In this document: piece by piece, positions 38,857 to 49,133 of the stretch
Layout of the letters: each line of letters begins with the position of its first letter
Position numbering within the stretch: the first letter of the stretch is position 1
From: Boseongicola sp.
Lineage (GTDB): Bacteria; Pseudomonadota; Alphaproteobacteria; Rhodobacterales; Rhodobacteraceae
Length of the DNA: 64,000 nt
NCBI GenBank assembly: GCA_014075275.1
Contig: CP046179.1
Coordinates: 877,932 to 941,931, forward strand
Reading direction: 5' to 3'
Notes under the pieces: model-generated
The model's database searches: none
Told to the model about the DNA's origin: nothing
What the model saw: only the letters and a program-made list of their open reading frames with translations
Made by a program: the position numbers and the translations under genes

Positions 38857-41322
38857 TCAGCCGCCCGGTAACAAAGTGGTTTTCCCGACCGCCCCCGCAC
38901 GCGCAAGATCCGGGTCCAGCGTCATCGGAATGTACTCCCCACGGCGCCAAAGTTCTCCCAGATCGTCATAGTGACGCGACAACGGATGCCCACTTTGTCC
39001 CGTGGAAATGATAAAAACCGAGCTATCCGGATCTGCAAAGTCATAGACCCCGCGATAAGCGGCTGCACTGACGTTTTCGAACACGCCAGGTCCGGTTCCC
39101 CGCGTGACCCCGCGCTGTAAGGTGTTGTCTCCGCCGCTGGTGGATTGACGAATGTTCACCAGCCAGGAAATCCAACCCACATCACCCAATACACTATGTG
39201 AATGCACCGCCTCATGGGCGTCACCCCAACGAAGACTTTCCACCGTGGTGCCATAGTTTTCGTCTATCCAAAGCAATGCGTCATCTAACGCCAGGCGCGC
39301 AATGTCCGAACAACTTTCAATTGCCGCTGATTGCAATACATCACACCAGGCCGACGCCCCGTCGATGTCACGATAAACCCGCTCAAGGAACACCGGTTCA
39401 GGGTGGAGAAAGTTGCTGGCCCGTGGCCCTAGCTCATCACGGATCAGACGCTGCTGAACTGCTCGGATCCAGGCAGCATAGATCAATGGCTCGGGCAGAT
39501 GTTCGTTCATCTCACCATTCCACTCGGCCAGCAAATCCAACGCGCGTTTGCGCTGCCTTTCAATCGTGCCTTCCGGCGCTGCCTCGGACGTGAACCACAG
39601 ATCCCGCGCAATCAGGGGCAACAAAGTGCGCGCCGTCGTTGATACAGTATCCAGCTGAGCCTCGATGAAACTCTCCCGCGTGTGCACTTCCCGAGTCTGC
39701 ATCAGGCGCTGGAGCCTCTGAATACGCTGCGTATCTGGCCAATAGTGGCTGACATGGCGTGGAAATGGCCGATCAATAGTTTTGTTGTTGGTATTGCCCA
39801 AAATGCCGCCATCCGGATCGACGTATTCCGGGTTATCGCTGTAGGGCAACACACCCTGCCATCGGTTGACCGTCAACCAGCCCGGAGCGGGAATGCGCCC
39901 TTGCGATTGATGCCGGATATCGCGGCGCGGTAGCTTACCGATGACTTTCAAGGCAACGCTTTCGCGATCAACAACCGTCAAATTCTGAGCAGTCGCAACG
40001 AAAAGCTCACTTGCTTTCAGCGCCTCTTGCACTGAACCGGCCCGCATCAGACCGGTCAATGCAGACAGGGTGGTGTCATTCGCCGAAAGCGCCGTCCAAC
40101 CAATGGCCGCAACATGTCCGGGCGGTGTGATTGAGCCAAGCTCATACTGCGATCCGGGCAAAATGGGGCCGTTTTCGGTCCATCGAAGTGTCAGCGACAC
40201 CGGGTCTGCGTCTTTTACATTGATGATCGAACGCCGCGACCGGACTTTTTGCCAACCCGACGGCGTCAGATATTCTTCTGAATTGTCGGGATTGATCTTT
40301 TCGATGAAAATATCCTGATCATCGACATAGGAATTGGTCAAACCCCAACCCAGTTTGTCGGACCGCCCAACCAATAAAATCGGTGCGCCCGGAATTGTTC
40401 CGCCAATGACGCCACCGGTCTGCAGTTCCAGCCGTGCCAGATACCAGATGGACGGGGCATCCAGCGCCAGATGCGGATCATTGGCCAAAAGCGTGCCCCC
40501 GGCCGCAGACCGCGAAGGCGCGGCCGCCCAGGCATTTGACGCGCCGTTCAACCCCCGTGGACCCGCTGGTGATAACCACGACATTGATCCAGCGGTGGCA
40601 AGAGCAAATGTGTCGGGATTGGCGTCAAACAGGCTGGCGAAATCCGGAAGCTCGGCAACCGCGGCCCCGGGACTGTTGGGCATGATATCTGCCAATCGTT
40701 CGTCCGACAGCAACAAAGACATCTGCGCGCGCAGGACCTCGTTTTGCAAATGATCAGACATCCGCAACGCCATAACCTTGCCAACTGCAATACTGTCAGC
40801 AGGCTGCCATGGGGCGATAGAGGGCTCAAACAACCAGAACTCCGGGGCTCCGCGACCGCGCACGCCTTCGTTCACTTCATTCAACCAGGAATTTACGCCC
40901 GCTGAATAGGCCTGAAGTGCGGCTGTCGTGTAGTCATCCTGAACTGCCACGGATTTGACCGATAGCGGATACATATCAAACCGACGCAACAGTTCGTCGG
41001 TCTTGACCGCCCGAGCACCAAACATCTCTGCCAATCGGCCTTGGGCGACACGACGCATAAGAAGCATTTGCCAAAGCCGATCCTGCGCATGAGCCAGTCC
41101 CAGACCATAATAGACATCCACATCCGACGCGCCGAAAATATGCGGCACATTCGCATTGTCGCGCACGATCTCAACCGGGGCGCTGATACCGGCCACTTGC
41201 AAAGTTTCGTTGTAGTCCGGGATGGAGCGGGCAAAAAACCAATAGAGCAAGACCCCGACGGCCAGCGTCAGCAGGACAAGCCCAGTTGTGATGCGCACAA
41301 GCCAGCGAAAGACGCGAAGCAT
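38857..41322 (-). CDS. Penicillin-acylase-family N-terminal-nucleophile hydrolase
   Basis: An 821-residue precursor with an N-terminal hydrophobic segment (residues 8-31). The Ntn nucleophile is Ser262 in GLNGASNAWA, where the chain would be cut to give alpha and beta subunits. The conserved LANDPHL is just after, with DPDGGILGNTNN in the beta chain. Family members hydrolyse penicillin G, cephalosporins or N-acyl homoserine lactones; quorum-signal degradation is plausible in this group but the sequence does not decide. It stands alone between the Hint gene and a dehydrogenase gene. Confidence 0.92.
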   Translation of the reverse strand: MLRVFRWLVRITTGLVLLTLAVGVLLYWFFARSIPDYNETLQVAGISAPVEIVRDNANVPHIFGASDVDVYYGLGLAHAQDRLWQMLLMRRVAQGRLAEMFGARAVKTDELLRRFDMYPLSVKSVAVQDDYTTAALQAYSAGVNSWLNEVNEGVRGRGAPEFWLFEPSIAPWQPADSIAVGKVMALRMSDHLQNEVLRAQMSLLLSDERLADIMPNSPGAAVAELPDFASLFDANPDTFALATAGSMSWLSPAGPRGLNGASNAWAAAPSRSAAGGTLLANDPHLALDAPSIWYLARLELQTGGVIGGTIPGAPILLVGRSDKLGWGLTNSYVDDQDIFIEKINPDNSEEYLTPSGWQKVRSRRSIINVKDADPVSLTLRWTENGPILPGSQYELGSITPPGHVAAIGWTALSANDTTLSALTGLMRAGSVQEALKASELFVATAQNLTVVDRESVALKVIGKLPRRDIRHQSQGRIPAPGWLTVNRWQGVLPYSDNPEYVDPDGGILGNTNNKTIDRPFPRHVSHYWPDTQRIQRLQRLMQTREVHTRESFIEAQLDTVSTTARTLLPLIARDLWFTSEAAPEGTIERQRKRALDLLAEWNGEMNEHLPEPLIYAAWIRAVQQRLIRDELGPRASNFLHPEPVFLERVYRDIDGASAWCDVLQSAAIESCSDIARLALDDALLWIDENYGTTVESLRWGDAHEAVHSHSVLGDVGWISWLVNIRQSTSGGDNTLQRGVTRGTGPGVFENVSAAAYRGVYDFADPDSSVFIISTGQSGHPLSRHYDDLGELWRRGEYIPMTLDPDLARAGAVGKTTLLPGG

Positions 41323-41394
41323 TTGAACCTTGTTGTCAGGGTCATTTAGCTAATAGGTAAAGCCCCGAGTAAGCCGGATTACAAGGAGGATCTT

Positions 41395-42276
41395 ATGGCC
41401 AATTGCACGTTCCTGGGTTTGGAGGTCATGGGGTATCCCATGGCGGGCCATTTGCAGTCTTCTGGCCACAAAGTCACGGTTTACAACCGAACCGAAAAGA
41501 AGGCGCAGGATTGGGCATCGGCACATGGCGGAACATCTGTCGGCACGCCCAAAGAGGCGGCGAATGGGGCTGAATTTGTCATGGCTTGTGTCGGCAATGA
41601 CGACGATCTGCGCAGTGTTTGCTTGGGCGATGACGGCGCATTCGCGGGCATGGCTCCGGGGTCGGTCTTTGTGGACCACACGACCGTTTCGGCGACAGTA
41701 ACTATAGAACTGGCCGAACTTGCGGCGAAACAAGATATTCTGTTTGTCGACGCGCCCATTTCAGGCGGGCAGGCCGGTGCAGAAAATGGGCAATTATCGA
41801 TCATGTGCGGAGGCGAAGAGGCGGCCTACACACGCGCCGAGCCAATCATGAACATCTACGCTAAAATCTGTCGTCGCATGGGTGCCTCTGGTGCCGGGCA
41901 ATTGACTAAGATGAGCAATCAAATCGCTATCGCCGGTCTAGTACAGGGTTTGTCTGAGGCCCTGCATTTTGCCGAGAAAGCCGGGCTTGATGGACGGTCT
42001 GTTGTCGACGTAATTTCGCAAGGCGCTGCCGGTTCCTGGCAGATGGTCAATCGCTACGAGACAATGTTGGATGATGAGTTTGAACATGGCTTTGCCGTGG
42101 ACTGGATGCGCAAGGATCTTGGCATCTGTCTGACTGCGGCGGACGAGGTTGGTGCCAGCTTGCCAGTGACTGCACTTGTCGATCAGTTTTACAAGGACGT
42201 GCAGAAACTTGGTGGGGGATACGTCCAGTTTGTTCAAACGTTTGCGCTCTATGGGATGATATTATTCCACGCCTGA
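41395..42276 (+). CDS. Beta-hydroxyacid dehydrogenase-family protein, probably damaged
   Basis: A 293-residue protein of the 3-hydroxyisobutyrate/tartronate-semialdehyde reductase family (FVDAPISGGQAGAENGQLSI, catalytic-Lys segment GQLTKMSNQIAIAG). Two defects are visible. The dinucleotide loop reads GLEVMG where the family has GLGVMG. The last 20 codons read YVQFVQTFALYGMILFHA, but the next frame from 42215 encodes GDTSSLFKRLRSMG and a stop at 42257-42259, which is the family's usual tail. A small indel in the five-G run at 42214-42218 explains this. The protein may be inactive; sequencing error is possible. Confidence 0.75.
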   Translation: MANCTFLGLEVMGYPMAGHLQSSGHKVTVYNRTEKKAQDWASAHGGTSVGTPKEAANGAEFVMACVGNDDDLRSVCLGDDGAFAGMAPGSVFVDHTTVSATVTIELAELAAKQDILFVDAPISGGQAGAENGQLSIMCGGEEAAYTRAEPIMNIYAKICRRMGASGAGQLTKMSNQIAIAGLVQGLSEALHFAEKAGLDGRSVVDVISQGAAGSWQMVNRYETMLDDEFEHGFAVDWMRKDLGICLTAADEVGASLPVTALVDQFYKDVQKLGGGYVQFVQTFALYGMILFHA

Positions 42277-42290
42277 CGGCGCGGATCCGT

Positions 42291-42348
42291 GGGGGCTCCG
42301 CCCCCGCGCGCTAGCGCGCTCCCCCGAAGTATTTTTCGACAGAAGAAG
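42291..42348 (+). repeat. Intergenic hairpin repeat, copy C
   Basis: Stem 1 is GGGGGC-TCC-GCCCCC (42291-42305). Stem 2 is the perfect palindrome GCGCGCTAGCGCGC (42306-42319). The tail TCCCCCGAAGTATTTTT (42320-42336) and CAGAAGAAG are identical to copy B. It begins 15 bp after the dehydrogenase stop on the same strand and may serve as its terminator. Confidence 0.85.
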
Positions 42349-42443
42349 AGTGCTGTTGCCCTGACCTTCAAAGGTTAACGCGGACTCAATGGGCCGTTCG
42401 CAGCCACCGACGTAATACCGACACGATACAGACAGGCGAAAAC

Positions 42444-42463
42444 AGCGCCCTTGCGGGGGCGCT
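42444..42463 (-). terminator. Terminator after the SYLF lipoprotein gene
   Basis: AGCGCCC (42444-42450) pairs with GGGCGCT (42457-42463) around a 6-base loop. On the minus strand the stem is followed by GTTTTCGC, so it can end the SYLF lipoprotein transcript, 35 bp beyond its stop codon. Confidence 0.55.
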
Positions 42464-42497
42464 GGCAGCATTTTTACGCGACGAGAATCTCTTGGGA

Positions 42498-43055
42498 TCA
42501 GGGAATGATCCGGTTGTATTTCGTGCCCTCAACAGAAGCGCCCGCGATCAAGCCAGCTTGACCAAAGACAACCGCAATCACCGGCGAAAGCACAGTTGTT
42601 GTCTCGGCCGACAGGTTCGCACCCCGATCATTCACGGCATATTCCACGTCTGCGCCAGCAGCCCATCCAGATGATGTTCTGAACTCGGCCAGCGCCTCTT
42701 TGGTCATGAAATAAAGGACATGGGCGTATTGTTGTGCGCCTATTTGCAGACCAAAACTGGCCTGGGTGGCCGAGTAGTAATCCACAGAAATATCGTTCAC
42801 ACGCAGGGCACCGCGCCCATAGGCGCCGCCAAAGCCAAAGCTGGCTTCGGTAATCAGTGGCATGATGAGCATGCCGACAGATTTGGCCCTGAGATCCTGT
42901 GTGCCCGGGAAGTTGATATCCAGATAATTCAGCGCTGCATCAACGCGCGCATCAAGTTTTGTCGCGCCTTCGCTACCAATACCATTACCACAGGCGGCAA
43001 GCCCGAATGTAGCGGCAGCGCCGGTCAGAACCGTGCGGCGGGGAATAGATGTCAT
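42498..43055 (-). CDS. SYLF (YSC84-like) domain lipoprotein
   Basis: A 185-residue lipoprotein with lipobox TFGLAAC (Cys22) followed by GNGIGSEGATKLDARVDAAL. The YSC84/SYLF lipid-binding domain covers residues 35-180 (SVGMLIMPLITEASFGFGGA, FGQAGLIAGASVEGTKYNRI). Family members bind phosphoinositides in eukaryotes; the bacterial role is unclear, probably membrane-associated in the periplasm. It is a single-gene unit with its own terminator. Confidence 0.9.
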   Translation of the reverse strand: MTSIPRRTVLTGAAATFGLAACGNGIGSEGATKLDARVDAALNYLDINFPGTQDLRAKSVGMLIMPLITEASFGFGGAYGRGALRVNDISVDYYSATQASFGLQIGAQQYAHVLYFMTKEALAEFRTSSGWAAGADVEYAVNDRGANLSAETTTVLSPVIAVVFGQAGLIAGASVEGTKYNRIIP

Positions 43056-43171
43056 AAGGTGACTCGCTTTGCTCGTTATAGCCTCGGGTGATGGCCTTAT
43101 CTGGCCATTCGACCCAAAGTATAGGGGAGCGAGGGGGCAGAGTCACCCTCTATAGTATGTGCAGGCAAGTA

Positions 43172-44167
43172 TCAGCCGCCATTCAAAAGAGCGGCTGCTT
43201 CGGGGGCGAAGTAGGTGAGAATACCATCACAACCGGCGCGTTTGAAGGCCAGCAAACTTTCCATGATCGCTTTGTCACGGTCAATCCAACCGTTCTGAGA
43301 CGCCGCCGAAATCATCGCGAACTCACCTGAAACCTGATAGGCAAAGGTAGGCGCACCAAAGTGGTCCTTCACGCTTCTGCAGATGTCGAGATAGGGCATG
43401 CCAGGTTTTACAATTACCATATCTGCGCCCTCGGCTAGATCACGTTCAACCAGTCGCAGGGCCTCGTCGGCATTGCCGGGATCCATCTGATAGGTTTTTT
43501 TGTCGCCGGTCAGCAGCCCCGATGCCCCCACGGCATCGCGAAAAGGGCCATAAAATGCGCTGGCGTATTTTGCGGCGTAACTCATTATCGCAGTGTCTTT
43601 GTGCTCACTGCGTTCAAGGGCGTCGCGCATCGCGCCAATTCGCCCGTCCATCATATCGGACGGGCCAAGGATATCCGCACCTGCATCGGCCTGAGCCAGA
43701 GCCATTTTCACCAATGCCTCGACACTTTCATCGTTTAAAATAACGCCATCCCGCACCAAACCATCGTGACCGTTGATGTTGTAAGGATCCAGCGCGACGT
43801 CGGTCATGATTGCAATGTCGGGGACCGCCAATTTAATCGCGCGTGTCGCCCGGTTTGACAGATTTTCAGGGTTCCAAGCTTCGTCGCAAGCCTCTGATTT
43901 CAAGCTGGTTTCTATGTAAGGAAAAAGGCAAATTGCCGGGATCCCCAGTCCTTCCGCCTTTTCGGCCGCTTCAACAGCTTGTTCGACAGTCAGACGCGAT
44001 ACACCTGGCATCGACGGAACGGGCGTAGGGGCACCGTTTCCATCCTGCAAAAAGATTGGCCAGATCAAATCATCCACGCTCAATCTGCTCTGACGCACCA
44101 GTCGCCGAAGAGCGTCAGTGCGCTTGGTTCTCCGAAACCGCACGGCCTGTGAATCGGGCTGGATCAT
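43172..44167 (-). CDS. hemB: Delta-aminolevulinic acid dehydratase (porphobilinogen synthase)
   Basis: A 331-residue cytosolic enzyme that condenses two ALA molecules in haem and chlorophyll synthesis. Schiff-base lysines are in SYAAKYAS and MVIVKPGMP. The metal site reads DVALDPYNINGHDG, with Ala/Asp in place of the zinc cysteines, so it belongs to the zinc-independent, magnesium/potassium-type group found in alphaproteobacteria. I use the ATG at 44167; an in-frame GTG at 44188 would add seven residues. Confidence 0.96.
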   Translation of the reverse strand: MIQPDSQAVRFRRTKRTDALRRLVRQSRLSVDDLIWPIFLQDGNGAPTPVPSMPGVSRLTVEQAVEAAEKAEGLGIPAICLFPYIETSLKSEACDEAWNPENLSNRATRAIKLAVPDIAIMTDVALDPYNINGHDGLVRDGVILNDESVEALVKMALAQADAGADILGPSDMMDGRIGAMRDALERSEHKDTAIMSYAAKYASAFYGPFRDAVGASGLLTGDKKTYQMDPGNADEALRLVERDLAEGADMVIVKPGMPYLDICRSVKDHFGAPTFAYQVSGEFAMISAASQNGWIDRDKAIMESLLAFKRAGCDGILTYFAPEAAALLNGG

Positions 44168-44281
44168 GAACTGAGGTCTTTCGTGCACGTTTTGTTATCA
44201 TTTGCGGTAGCGGGCGCATGTGGGCTGGTCAAGACTGATCGGTTTTTCTAGTGTCCGCAAAACTTTGAGCCGAGGCAGCGC

Positions 44282-44818
44282 GTGAACTGGTACGATTCCG
44301 TCTTTGAAGTGATCGATATGCGATCCTTCTCAAATCTCTGGTATTGGATTGCGCTTGCAGTGCTGTGGTCTTCCGTAAGCCATTGGGTGCTTGGAGTGCC
44401 GTTTGACATGATCAATCGCGCGAGGCGCCAAGGCGACGGTGAGGGCGAAGCCATGACGGATCTTAACGACCTTGTGCGCATCAATGTAAACCGCATTTTA
44501 TACATTACTGATACGGCCGGTATCTGGATTGCCTTGTTTGGGTCTTGCGCCGGGACAGCTTTGTTGTTGATGGCTGTCGTCTATGACATTGAAATTGCAC
44601 AGGCTATATTGTTGCTCGGCGGACCGTTGGTTGTATTGTGGTTTATGTCGATCCACACTTCGCGACAAATTCGACTGAGCGAAGAAAGTGACAGTGTTCT
44701 TATTCGTCGCTTAATGCGCCATAGGTTCATTACGCAACTTGTTGGGGTTGTTGCGATATTTTTCACAGCGATGTTTGGGATGTACAAAAACCTTTATGTC
44801 GGCCACATCGCGTTCTGA
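44282..44818 (+). CDS. Conserved membrane protein of unknown function
   Basis: A 178-residue inner-membrane protein beginning (GTG start) NWYDSVFEVIDMRSFSNLWY, with four hydrophobic segments (residues 20-38, 78-100, 105-122 and 152-172). Homologues in the Roseobacter group are sometimes labelled component of SufBCD complex, but no suf genes are near and the label looks unsupported. It lies 44 bp before mfd on the same strand. Function unknown. Confidence 0.75.
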   Translation: MNWYDSVFEVIDMRSFSNLWYWIALAVLWSSVSHWVLGVPFDMINRARRQGDGEGEAMTDLNDLVRINVNRILYITDTAGIWIALFGSCAGTALLLMAVVYDIEIAQAILLLGGPLVVLWFMSIHTSRQIRLSEESDSVLIRRLMRHRFITQLVGVVAIFFTAMFGMYKNLYVGHIAF

Positions 44819-44862
44819 ATGATCTGGTTGACAGCGCGGTTGCAGCCGTTACCTCACCGCGA

Positions 44863-47800
44863 ATGAACCAGTCTTCTCATATCACTGTCAGCGGCGCACC
44901 CGAAGGGTTTGATGCTACGCTTGTCCTGAAAGAGCTGTATAGCTCCAAAGGACCAGTCGTGCACGTGGCGCGGGATGACAAGCGTCTGGCAGCCATGCAG
45001 GAGGCCTTGCAGTTTTTTGCGCCGGACGTGCCTTTAGTGACATTTCCGGGTTGGGACTGCCTGCCTTACGACAGGGTAAGTCCAAACGCTGATATATCCG
45101 CCACGCGCATGGCAACTTTGGCAGGGTTGGTTCACGGCATGCCATCCCAGTATGTCTTGCTGACGACTCTGAATGCGATCACTCAAATGGTTCCCGCACA
45201 AGAGTTGCTGGCTTCGGCGGCGTTTTCCGCCAATGTTGGTGATCGTTTAGATGACAGGGAACTGCGGGCATTTCTAACCCGTATGGGGTTTGTGCAGGCG
45301 CCAACCGTAACCGAACCTGGCGATTATGCGATCCGTGGCGGGATTATTGATATCTACCCGCCCGGTGAAATCGGCCCTGTCAGGTTGGACTTCTTCGGCG
45401 ACGTTCTGGATGGAGCACGGCGTTTTGATCCGGTGACCCAGCGCACGACTGAAACACTTAAGATGGTTGAACTGGCCCCTGTCAGTGAGGTCATCCTGGA
45501 TGATGCCGCAATCACCAGATTTCGACAGAATTACCGGCTGGAATTCGGTGCCGCCGGTACAGACGATCCCATCTATGAAGCCGTTTCAGCTGGAAAAAAA
45601 CATGCTGGTGTTGAACATTGGCTGCCATTTTTTCACGAAAAGCTGGAAACGCTTTTTGATTACCTTCCGACGGCCAGTTTTGTATTCGATGATCAATCAA
45701 CACCTGCGCGTCTTTCCAGATGGGAAACCATTTCCGATCAATACGACAGCAGACTCGAGGCGATGTCAGCAAAAGGCCGGATAGACAGCGTGTATAAGCC
45801 CGCGCCCCCGGGCCTTCTTTACCTTGATGACGTGGCATGGGGAAAGGCAACCGCACCGCTTCGATTGTTGAACCACGTCGCCTTGCCGCAGCCGACCGGG
45901 CATCAGGTAATTGATGCTGGTGGTCGTATCGGTCGGGATTTTGCACCGGAACGACAGCAGGAATCCATAAGCCTTTTCGGGGCACTGGCAAATCATGTTC
46001 GGGCGCGCCGCTCAAACGGGCAAGTCGTAATTGCATCCTATTCTGAAGGTGCTCGCGAACGTCTAGCCGGACTGATGGAAGACCAAGATATTACTGGCGC
46101 TATAGTCATCAATGACTGGCGGGACGTTCCCGATGGCAAGGGCGGCGTATTTCTATCAGTTTGGGCGCTGGATCACGGGTTTGAGGGACCAGATGGTCTG
46201 ACTGTCATCTCAGAGCAGGACGTTCTGGGCGACCGTCTTGTGCGCGCGCCCAAAAAGAAACGTCGCGCCGATAACTTCCTTACCGAAACCCAAAGTCTCA
46301 CTCCCGGTGATCTTGTTGTTCATGTCGACCACGGTGTTGGACGATATAAGGGGCTTGAAGTCGTCGAAGCACTTGGCGCACCGCACGAATGTATTCTGTT
46401 GGAGTATGCGGGCGGTGATCGCCTTTTCCTGCCTGTTGAAAACGTAGAACTTCTCAACCGCTATGGGCACGAAGAAGGGTTGCTCGACCGGCTTGGTGGC
46501 GGTGCCTGGCAGGCGAAAAAAGCAAAGCTAAAAGAACGCATTCGCGAGATAGCCGAACGGCTGATCCGTGTTGCCGCCGAACGCCTGCTACGCAAGGCGA
46601 ACATATTGACGCCTCCAGACGGCATGTGGGACGCGTTTTGTGCCCGGTTCCCGTATCAGGAAACTGACGATCAGTTGCGTGCGATAAACGAAACCCTCGA
46701 CGATCTGGCGGCTGGTCGACCCATGGATCGACTGGTCTGTGGCGACGTAGGTTTTGGAAAAACTGAGGTTGCGATGCGCGCGGCCTTTGTCGCAGCAATG
46801 TCCGGGATGCAAATCGCTGTCATTGCACCAACCACGCTGCTGGCACGCCAACACGCCAACAGTTTTCGTGAGCGGTTTCGCGGGTTTCCCATCGAAGTGC
46901 GTCAGCTATCGCGCTTTGTTGGAACCAAAGAAGCGAATGCAACTCGCGAGGCCCTTGCGCGTGGGACTGTCGATATTGTCATCGGAACGCACGCCGTGTT
47001 GGCAAAGTCGGTTCGGTTTAAAAATCTTGGCCTGCTGATCATCGACGAAGAGCAGCACTTTGGCGTTAATCACAAAGAACGCCTGAAACAGATGCGGTCT
47101 GATATCCACGTTTTAACCCTGACCGCGACGCCAATTCCGCGCACTTTGCAACTGTCGCTGACCGGCGTCCGGGATCTGTCAATTATCGGCACACCTCCTG
47201 TCGATCGCCTGGCCATTCGAACTTATGTCAGCGAGTTTGACGCGATCACCATCCGCGAAGCACTTTTGCGCGAACACTATCGCGGTGGTCAGTCTTTCTT
47301 TGTTGTGCCCAGAATTAGCGATTTGCCAGAGATGGAAGACTGGCTGCGCTCCCAAGTGCCAGAAGTTTCCTACATGGTAGCTCATGGCCAAATGGCAGCG
47401 GGCGAGCTGGATGATCGCATGAATGCGTTCTACGACGGCAAGTATGGTGTTTTGCTGGCCACAACTATTGTTGAGTCAGGCTTGGACATTCCAACCGCCA
47501 ACACGATGATCGTGCACCGCGCGGACATGTACGGATTGGCGCAACTCTATCAGATACGTGGTAGAGTAGGGCGATCAAAGACACGGGCTTATGCCTATCT
47601 GACAACAAAACCGCGAAAACGCCTGACGCCGCAGGCGGAAAAAAGACTGAGGGTTCTTGGTTCACTGGACAGTTTAGGAGCAGGTTTCACGCTTGCCAGT
47701 CAGGACTTGGACATTCGCGGTGCCGGAAATTTGCTCGGTGATGAACAATCGGGACATATCCGCGAAGTAGGTTACGAGCTTTATCAATCCATGCTGGAAG

Positions 47801-48321
47801 AGGCGATTGCCAAGATCAAAGCCGGCGAGATGGAAGGGTTGTCAGAGGCGGATGATCAATGGGCACCGCAGATCAATTTGGGTGTGCCTGTTCTGATCCC
47901 AGAAGATTACGTGCCTGATTTGGATGTGAGGCTTGGTCTGTATCGACGCCTGTCTTCGCTATCTTCAAAGGTCGAGCTTGAAGGATTTGCTGCCGAGCTG
48001 ATTGACCGATTTGGAAAGCTGCCGCGCGAAGTGAACACTTTGCTTCTTGTGGTACGGATAAAAGCCGAATGCAAAAAAGCTGGCATTGCGCGTTTGGATA
48101 CAGGGCCGAAGGGCGCGACCATCCAATTTCACAATGACAAATTTGCTAACCCAGCTGGTTTGGTTGATTTCATCAAAGATCAACGCGGCTTGGCAAAGGT
48201 TAAAGACAACAAAATCGTCATTCGCAGGGATTGGAAAAAATCTAGTGATAAGATCAAGGGCGCTTTTGCGGTTGCACGCGACTTGGCAGCTAAGCGGCGA
48301 GAGACGCCGCCACAGCACTAA
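44863..48321 (+). CDS. mfd: Transcription-repair coupling factor
   Basis: A 1152-residue DNA translocase that removes stalled RNA polymerase and recruits UvrA. The N-terminal UvrB-homology region is at 1-330, the RNA-polymerase interacting domain at about 475-540 ([20 protein letters not shown]), and the helicase motor follows with [16 protein letters not shown] and DEEQHFG. The C-terminal TRCF domain closes it ([17 protein letters not shown]). Length is normal. Its stop overlaps the convergent FrnE-like gene by 4 bp. Confidence 0.97.
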   Translation: MNQSSHITVSGAPEGFDATLVLKELYSSKGPVVHVARDDKRLAAMQEALQFFAPDVPLVTFPGWDCLPYDRVSPNADISATRMATLAGLVHGMPSQYVLLTTLNAITQMVPAQELLASAAFSANVGDRLDDRELRAFLTRMGFVQAPTVTEPGDYAIRGGIIDIYPPGEIGPVRLDFFGDVLDGARRFDPVTQRTTETLKMVELAPVSEVILDDAAITRFRQNYRLEFGAAGTDDPIYEAVSAGKKHAGVEHWLPFFHEKLETLFDYLPTASFVFDDQSTPARLSRWETISDQYDSRLEAMSAKGRIDSVYKPAPPGLLYLDDVAWGKATAPLRLLNHVALPQPTGHQVIDAGGRIGRDFAPERQQESISLFGALANHVRARRSNGQVVIASYSEGARERLAGLMEDQDITGAIVINDWRDVPDGKGGVFLSVWALDHGFEGPDGLTVISEQDVLGDRLVRAPKKKRRADNFLTETQSLTPGDLVVHVDHGVGRYKGLEVVEALGAPHECILLEYAGGDRLFLPVENVELLNRYGHEEGLLDRLGGGAWQAKKAKLKERIREIAERLIRVAAERLLRKANILTPPDGMWDAFCARFPYQETDDQLRAINETLDDLAAGRPMDRLVCGDVGFGKTEVAMRAAFVAAMSGMQIAVIAPTTLLARQHANSFRERFRGFPIEVRQLSRFVGTKEANATREALARGTVDIVIGTHAVLAKSVRFKNLGLLIIDEEQHFGVNHKERLKQMRSDIHVLTLTATPIPRTLQLSLTGVRDLSIIGTPPVDRLAIRTYVSEFDAITIREALLREHYRGGQSFFVVPRISDLPEMEDWLRSQVPEVSYMVAHGQMAAGELDDRMNAFYDGKYGVLLATTIVESGLDIPTANTMIVHRADMYGLAQLYQIRGRVGRSKTRAYAYLTTKPRKRLTPQAEKRLRVLGSLDSLGAGFTLASQDLDIRGAGNLLGDEQSGHIREVGYELYQSMLEEAIAKIKAGEMEGLSEADDQWAPQINLGVPVLIPEDYVPDLDVRLGLYRRLSSLSSKVELEGFAAELIDRFGKLPREVNTLLLVVRIKAECKKAGIARLDTGPKGATIQFHNDKFANPAGLVDFIKDQRGLAKVKDNKIVIRRDWKKSSDKIKGAFAVARDLAAKRRETPPQH

Positions 48322-48980
48322 GTTGGATCTGGTGCGGTAGTGTCTTCCTCGGATTGGCCCGCAAGTTCATCGATGACTTGCAACCACAACTCGGGCGGTT
48401 GTGCACCTGGAACAACATGTTGATTTGCAATGACAAACGTTGGAACACCTGTCACCCCTCGCTCGCGAGCATGCACATCTCGTTCACGAATTTTATCCAA
48501 ATCGGCATCGCCTGACAGCAACCGTTCTGTCATCGAACGATCCAGCCCAACACCTTCCGCCAATTCCAAAAGCACATTTTTGTCGCCGATATCTTTGCCG
48601 TCTTCGAAATAGGCTTTGAAAAGACGGCTGACCATCGCGGTTTGGCGTCCTTCAAGCCCCGACCAATGAATTAACCTATGGGCATTCAATGTATTAGGTG
48701 TTCACTTGATGCCGCCAAAATCAATATTCAGCCCGGCGGTCTTTGCTGCAGTTTCAATCTGCGAATAAACACGAACAGCGTTCTCTTTACCGCCGAACTT
48801 GGTTTCCAGATACTCTCGACGATCCATCCCATCGGTTGGCATGTCGGGATTTAGTTGAAACGGATGCCATTCAATTGTGAACCGGTGATTGGCCCGCGCT
48901 TCCAGTGCACGGTCAAAATTTGCCTTGCCGATATAACACCAAGGACAAATAGGGTCAGATAGGACGTCAAGCTTTATCAT
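48318..48980 (-). pseudogene. FrnE-like DsbA-family oxidoreductase gene split by an in-frame TGA
   Basis: From the ATG at 48980 the frame encodes MIKLDVLSDPICPWCYIG with the redox CPWC, a thioredoxin/DsbA fold of the FrnE (2-hydroxychromene-2-carboxylate isomerase-like) type. At 48704-48702 a TGA interrupts after NIDFGGIK. The same frame then goes on with TPNTLNAHRLIHWSGLEGRQ to the end at 48318, a typical family tail. Relatives have Arg there, so CGA to TGA is the likely change. The total length (221 codons) fits intact homologues. Either a nonsense mutation or a base error; both pieces are otherwise undamaged. Confidence 0.85.
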
Positions 48981-49133
48981 GACAATGGCTGTTGCAGTCC
49001 GGGAACGTGGGCGCAAGAGAAAACCAATCACTTTTGTTCGAGGCGGCTTGTAGGTTCCTGTCATAACATGCGGCACACAAAGCGTCGGTATGGCTGCATT
49101 GCGTGATGGAGCGCCGGAATTTATAGAGCGTAC

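Noticed and set aside
48702-48704. Selenocysteine codon in the FrnE-like gene
   Set aside because: Homologues have Arg, not Cys or Sec, at this place and no SECIS-like hairpin follows the TGA.
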